Assembly (NCBI RefSeq): GCF_029278605.1 | Contig: NZ_CP119573.1 | Coordinates: 2,046,001 to 2,110,000 of the forward strand | Direction of reading: 5' to 3' | Origin: Cupriavidus sp. WKF15 | GTDB lineage: Bacteria > Pseudomonadota > Gammaproteobacteria > Burkholderiales > Burkholderiaceae | Length of the DNA stretch: 64,000 bases | Shown here: positions 61,600-64,000 of the stretch, piece by piece | Position numbering within the stretch: position 1 is the first letter of the stretch | How the letters are laid out: every line of letters begins with the position of its first letter | Translations under genes and position numbers: made by a program | The notes under the pieces: generated by a model | Databases searched by the model: none | What the model saw: the letters and a program-made list of their open reading frames with translations, nothing else | What the model was told of the DNA's origin: nothing

Positions 61600-62795
61600 T
61601 GGTGCGCCTCCACTTGCACGGCGTTCTCGCTCACGTTGTCCATGCGCGCAACCGGCTTCAGGTTGCGTACGGGATCCAGCGCGATCACGCCGGCCTTGGC
61701 GGCATCGAGCGCGTACAGCACCGGCTGGCTGCCCTGCGTGATGGTCATGGCCAGCGCGTTCTGCCCCGGCGCCCGCGCCACGCGCTTGTGTTGCGCAAGG
61801 TCGATGGTCCAGATCTCGGCGGCCGGGGTCTTGTGCGAGCCCTCGCGGCTGCGCGGGTGCATGCCGACATAGAGCCGCTGGGTTGGCGCGTGCAGCGTGA
61901 AGAGCTGGTAGCCGCCCGGCTTCCAGCCGCCCCTGGCATCGGCGGCGGACACGATCGGCCACGGCTTGCCGAAGGCGGGTGCCTCGCCCGACAGGTCGGC
62001 CGTGTAGACATTGCCGTTGAAGGAGACGAAGAACAGCGTGTCGCCGATGCGTTCCGAGTGCAGGAAGACCGGGTCGGTGTCCGGATCGAACATGCGCGCG
62101 CTGCGCTTCTGGCCGGTGGGCTGGCCTTGTCCGTCGTGCGAGACGGTCAGCATGCCGCCGTCGCTGCACAGCGTGCGGAAGCGCTGGCTGGACGCGCCCG
62201 TGGCGAAGATGCCCCAGCAACCCGGCGTCTGGGTTTCCGCGACGAACTTGCCGGCCTGCAGGTCGACGATGCTGACCGAGGTAGCCGGCGTGGCGTTCTG
62301 GACGTACAGGAAGCGGCCATCGGCCGAGACCGCGATGATGCCGCGGTAATTGAGCGACTGCGCGTGGCGGGGCGGGATCACGATCTCGCTGCGGTAGGCG
62401 AGCGTGTCGGCGTCGTAGATGCTGACGACATCGCTGCGCTCGCCACGGGTCAGGCGCGGGTAGTACGTGGAGACGACGTAGATCGAACGCTTGTCGGGCG
62501 ACAGCACCGACTGCCCGCCAAAACCCGTGGGCAGCAGGCCCAGGTACTTCATCTTGCTGCCATCGACCACGTGCAGCCGGCCGTCCACCATGTGGCGGAA
62601 GGCCACGTCGGAGATATACAGGCGGTTCTCGTCGGCGGCCGGCAGCGGGGCCACGGTCAGCGTCTCGGGCGGCAGGTCCCCGGCCACCGCCGCGCCGGCG
62701 CCGAGCGTGGCGGCAAGCAAGAGTGGTATCAGGCGCCGGGACCTGCGCCCGGCTTCCCGCGGCGCACGCGCTGGCGTGCTGCTGGCGTCATTCAC
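61596..62795 (-). CDS. aauB: Aromatic amine dehydrogenase large subunit, copy 2
   Basis: The 399-residue beta-propeller has an N-terminal basic-hydrophobic signal (RRSRRLIPLLLAATLGAGAAVAG). Blade motifs match copy 1 (LSPDKRSIYVVSTYYPRLTRGER, FLYVQNATPATSVSIVDL, HPRSREGSHKTPAAEIWTIDL). The GTG start is preceded by GGAG that is buried in a perfect stem-loop. It heads the operon aauB-E-D-A-cyt-cyt-ALDH-amidase. The substrate is probably an aryl-ethylamine. Confidence 0.87.
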   Translation of the reverse strand: MNDASSTPARAPREAGRRSRRLIPLLLAATLGAGAAVAGDLPPETLTVAPLPAADENRLYISDVAFRHMVDGRLHVVDGSKMKYLGLLPTGFGGQSVLSPDKRSIYVVSTYYPRLTRGERSDVVSIYDADTLAYRSEIVIPPRHAQSLNYRGIIAVSADGRFLYVQNATPATSVSIVDLQAGKFVAETQTPGCWGIFATGASSQRFRTLCSDGGMLTVSHDGQGQPTGQKRSARMFDPDTDPVFLHSERIGDTLFFVSFNGNVYTADLSGEAPAFGKPWPIVSAADARGGWKPGGYQLFTLHAPTQRLYVGMHPRSREGSHKTPAAEIWTIDLAQHKRVARAPGQNALAMTITQGSQPVLYALDAAKAGVIALDPVRNLKPVARMDNVSENAVQVEAHQ

Positions 62796-62831
62796 GACTG
62801 GCTCCTGTCTGTGCTGGAAATGGAGCCAGTC
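62796..62831 (-). promoter_or_regulatory. RNA hairpin that would hide the aauB-2 ribosome binding site
   Basis: In the mRNA, GACTGGCTCC pairs perfectly over ten bases with GGAGCCAGTC, across a 16-base loop, and the second arm ends immediately before the GTG start codon. The GGAG ribosome binding site lies inside that arm, so translation should need the stem opened. Confidence 0.6.
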
Positions 62832-63120
62832 TAGAAATGGCGGCCGGTCAGGCGTTAGCCGGGATCGGCAATGGGCGTACCGGGGGATTTACTGAGTCGG
62901 ACCGTGGGTGCGTGCCCGGGCAATCGCTTCCATGCGCCGGACTGGGGCAGGATCCGGGTTCGTGTCGGGACCGGACGGGTGATTTGGCGGTGGCGCTGCA
63001 CCGTGCGGGAGCGTGGCGGCGTCCTGGGGAATATCCGTTTTTGGCAATCGGTGCTAGTCGCTGCTTAGCATGTAGACACGGCGCTATCTGGCGCTGCGCA
63101 TGGATAGACACCTTGCCCGC

Positions 63121-63168
63121 GGTAAAAACCAAGGGAGTTTGTGCAGCAGGCTGCTGCACAAACTCCCT
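63121..63168 (-). terminator. Rho-independent terminator of the efflux gene
   Basis: A perfect 17-bp stem (63132-63148 with 63152-63168, ends AGGGAG...CTCCCT) is followed on the minus strand by TGGTTTTTACC. It lies 72 bases after the stop of the outer-membrane factor gene. The rest of 62832-63239 shows no gene; its left part should hold the promoter of the second amine dehydrogenase operon. Confidence 0.85.
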
Positions 63169-63239
63169 GTCCGGCCACCCCTCGGCTAAGGCGCGCATTT
63201 ATTGAGAAACTGACGCCGCCGATTGGGTGCTGACGCATG

Positions 63240-64000
63240 TTAGTTCGCCGCAGCCGCCTGCTGCCATCCCCCGCCCAGCGCCAGGAACAGGTCGATCTGC
63301 CGCATGGCCACCTGGCTGTCCGACGCCGCCAGCGCGGCTTCGACATTCGCCAGCGTGCGTTCGGCATCAAGCCGCGCCAAGTACGGCGTGCGGCCTGCCT
63401 CATGACGCTGGCGTTCCATCCGGGCGGCTTGCTCGGCCTGCTCGCGCGCAAGGCGTAGCGCCTGCTGGCGTCGCAATTCGCTCGTGTAGGCGCTGAGCGC
63501 GGTTTCCGTTTCCTGCAAAGCGCGCAGCACCACGCCGTCAAAGTTCGCCAGCGCCGCGTCCGCGCCGGCTTCCATGCGCGCAATGCGCGGCCGCACGCCA
63601 TTGGTCGGGAAGTTCCAGCTGAGCATCGGACCGATGCTCCACCGCACCGTGGGCCCGCTGCCGAGATCGCTCAACAGGCCGGTCAGGCCGGCCGAAGCGC
63701 CGATCCGGATGCTCGGGTACAGGTCGGCGGTGGCTACGCCGATCTTGGCCGTGGCGGCGGCCAGCTCTCGTTCGGCCTGGCGGATATCGGGACGGCGCTT
63801 CAGCAGCGCCGCACCGTCCCCGACTGGCAAGGGCTGGGTCAGTGGTGGTTCCTCATGGCATTCGATCTCCTGCGGCGCCAGGGCCGCGGGCGGCTTGCCT
63901 AGCACCAGCGCTAGCCGGAACCGGGCCGCTTCGCGCGCGGCTTCCAGCTGGGGCAGGGCGGCCCGCAAGGTGTCGGCCTGTGCCCGGGCACGCACGGCAT
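63240..64000 (-). CDS. Outer-membrane efflux factor (NodT/TolC type), 3' part
   Basis: The 251 visible C-terminal residues run off the right edge. They show the second half of the TolC-like repeat: LLKRRPDIRQAERELAAATAKIGVATADLYPSI, the SAGLTGLL strand, WNFPTNG, and a long helix ending in DLFLALGGGW, all typical of RND outer-membrane factors of the NodT lipoprotein family. The N-terminus and partner genes lie beyond the window. Confidence 0.85.
   Translation of the reverse strand, partial: AVRARAQADTLRAALPQLEAAREAARFRLALVLGKPPAALAPQEIECHEEPPLTQPLPVGDGAALLKRRPDIRQAERELAAATAKIGVATADLYPSIRIGASAGLTGLLSDLGSGPTVRWSIGPMLSWNFPTNGVRPRIARMEAGADAALANFDGVVLRALQETETALSAYTSELRRQQALRLAREQAEQAARMERQRHEAGRTPYLARLDAERTLANVEAALAASDSQVAMRQIDLFLALGGGWQQAAAAN

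Noticed and set aside
61599..62834. Plus-strand frame of 411 codons opposite aauB copy 2
   Set aside because: It mirrors the beta-propeller gene and also runs across the hairpin; no start signal or domain.

Overview
The window is GC-rich, has long tightly packed operons, and carries a phbB-type acetoacetyl-CoA reductase, a histone H1-like AK-rich protein, a beta-proteobacterial cellulose remnant and many aromatic-catabolism genes. This fits a Burkholderiaceae chromosome or megaplasmid, most likely Cupriavidus or a close relative. The genus is an inference from gene content; no rRNA or tRNA is present to confirm it.

Layout. Positions 1-8500 hold the end of a membrane-protein gene, a lipoprotein cut at an IS630-family transposase remnant, a reduced cellulose locus (bcsA, a frameshifted bcsS-like remnant, bcsZ), two small genes of unknown function, a histone H1-like protein and small hypotheticals. 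Positions 8606-16404 (minus) are an indole-3-acetate (IAA) catabolic operon iacA-B-I-H-C-D-E-F ending in catA. The flavin reductase gene iacG and a two-component system (convergent kinase and regulator genes) lie at 16641-19561. Positions 19824-26673 (plus) hold a tautomerase, two MFS transporters, an aldehyde dehydrogenase and an adjacent PLP-enzyme/kinase pair that looks like an amino-alcohol kinase plus phospho-lyase module. Positions 26722-31854 are an AraC/EutR-like regulator and a first aromatic amine dehydrogenase (TTQ enzyme) operon, followed by a DUF1329/DUF1302/RND/Ycf48-like envelope set (31921-38688). A hipBA module, phbB, a J-domain protein, a GGDEF protein, an ArsR/old yellow enzyme pair, an acyl-CoA synthetase, a thioredoxin, and an HD-GYP/hybrid-kinase pair fill 38754-53286. 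Positions 54767-62795 contain a second aromatic amine dehydrogenase operon with aldehyde dehydrogenase and secreted amidase, again next to an AraC/EutR-like regulator. An outer-membrane efflux factor runs off the right end.

How it fits together (inference from families). Two periplasmic amine dehydrogenases could turn aromatic amines such as tryptamine, tyramine or phenylethylamine into aldehydes; two FeaB-like dehydrogenases would oxidise them to aryl-acetates; the amidase could release the same acids from amides; and the iac operon plus catA would carry IAA through catechol to cis,cis-muconate. A near-identical 18-bp motif lies between iacA and the kinase gene and again before the tautomerase/MFS/ALDH/kinase set, suggesting that one response regulator controls both. 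The kinase/phospho-lyase pair between them may be a parallel entry route for beta-hydroxylated amines.
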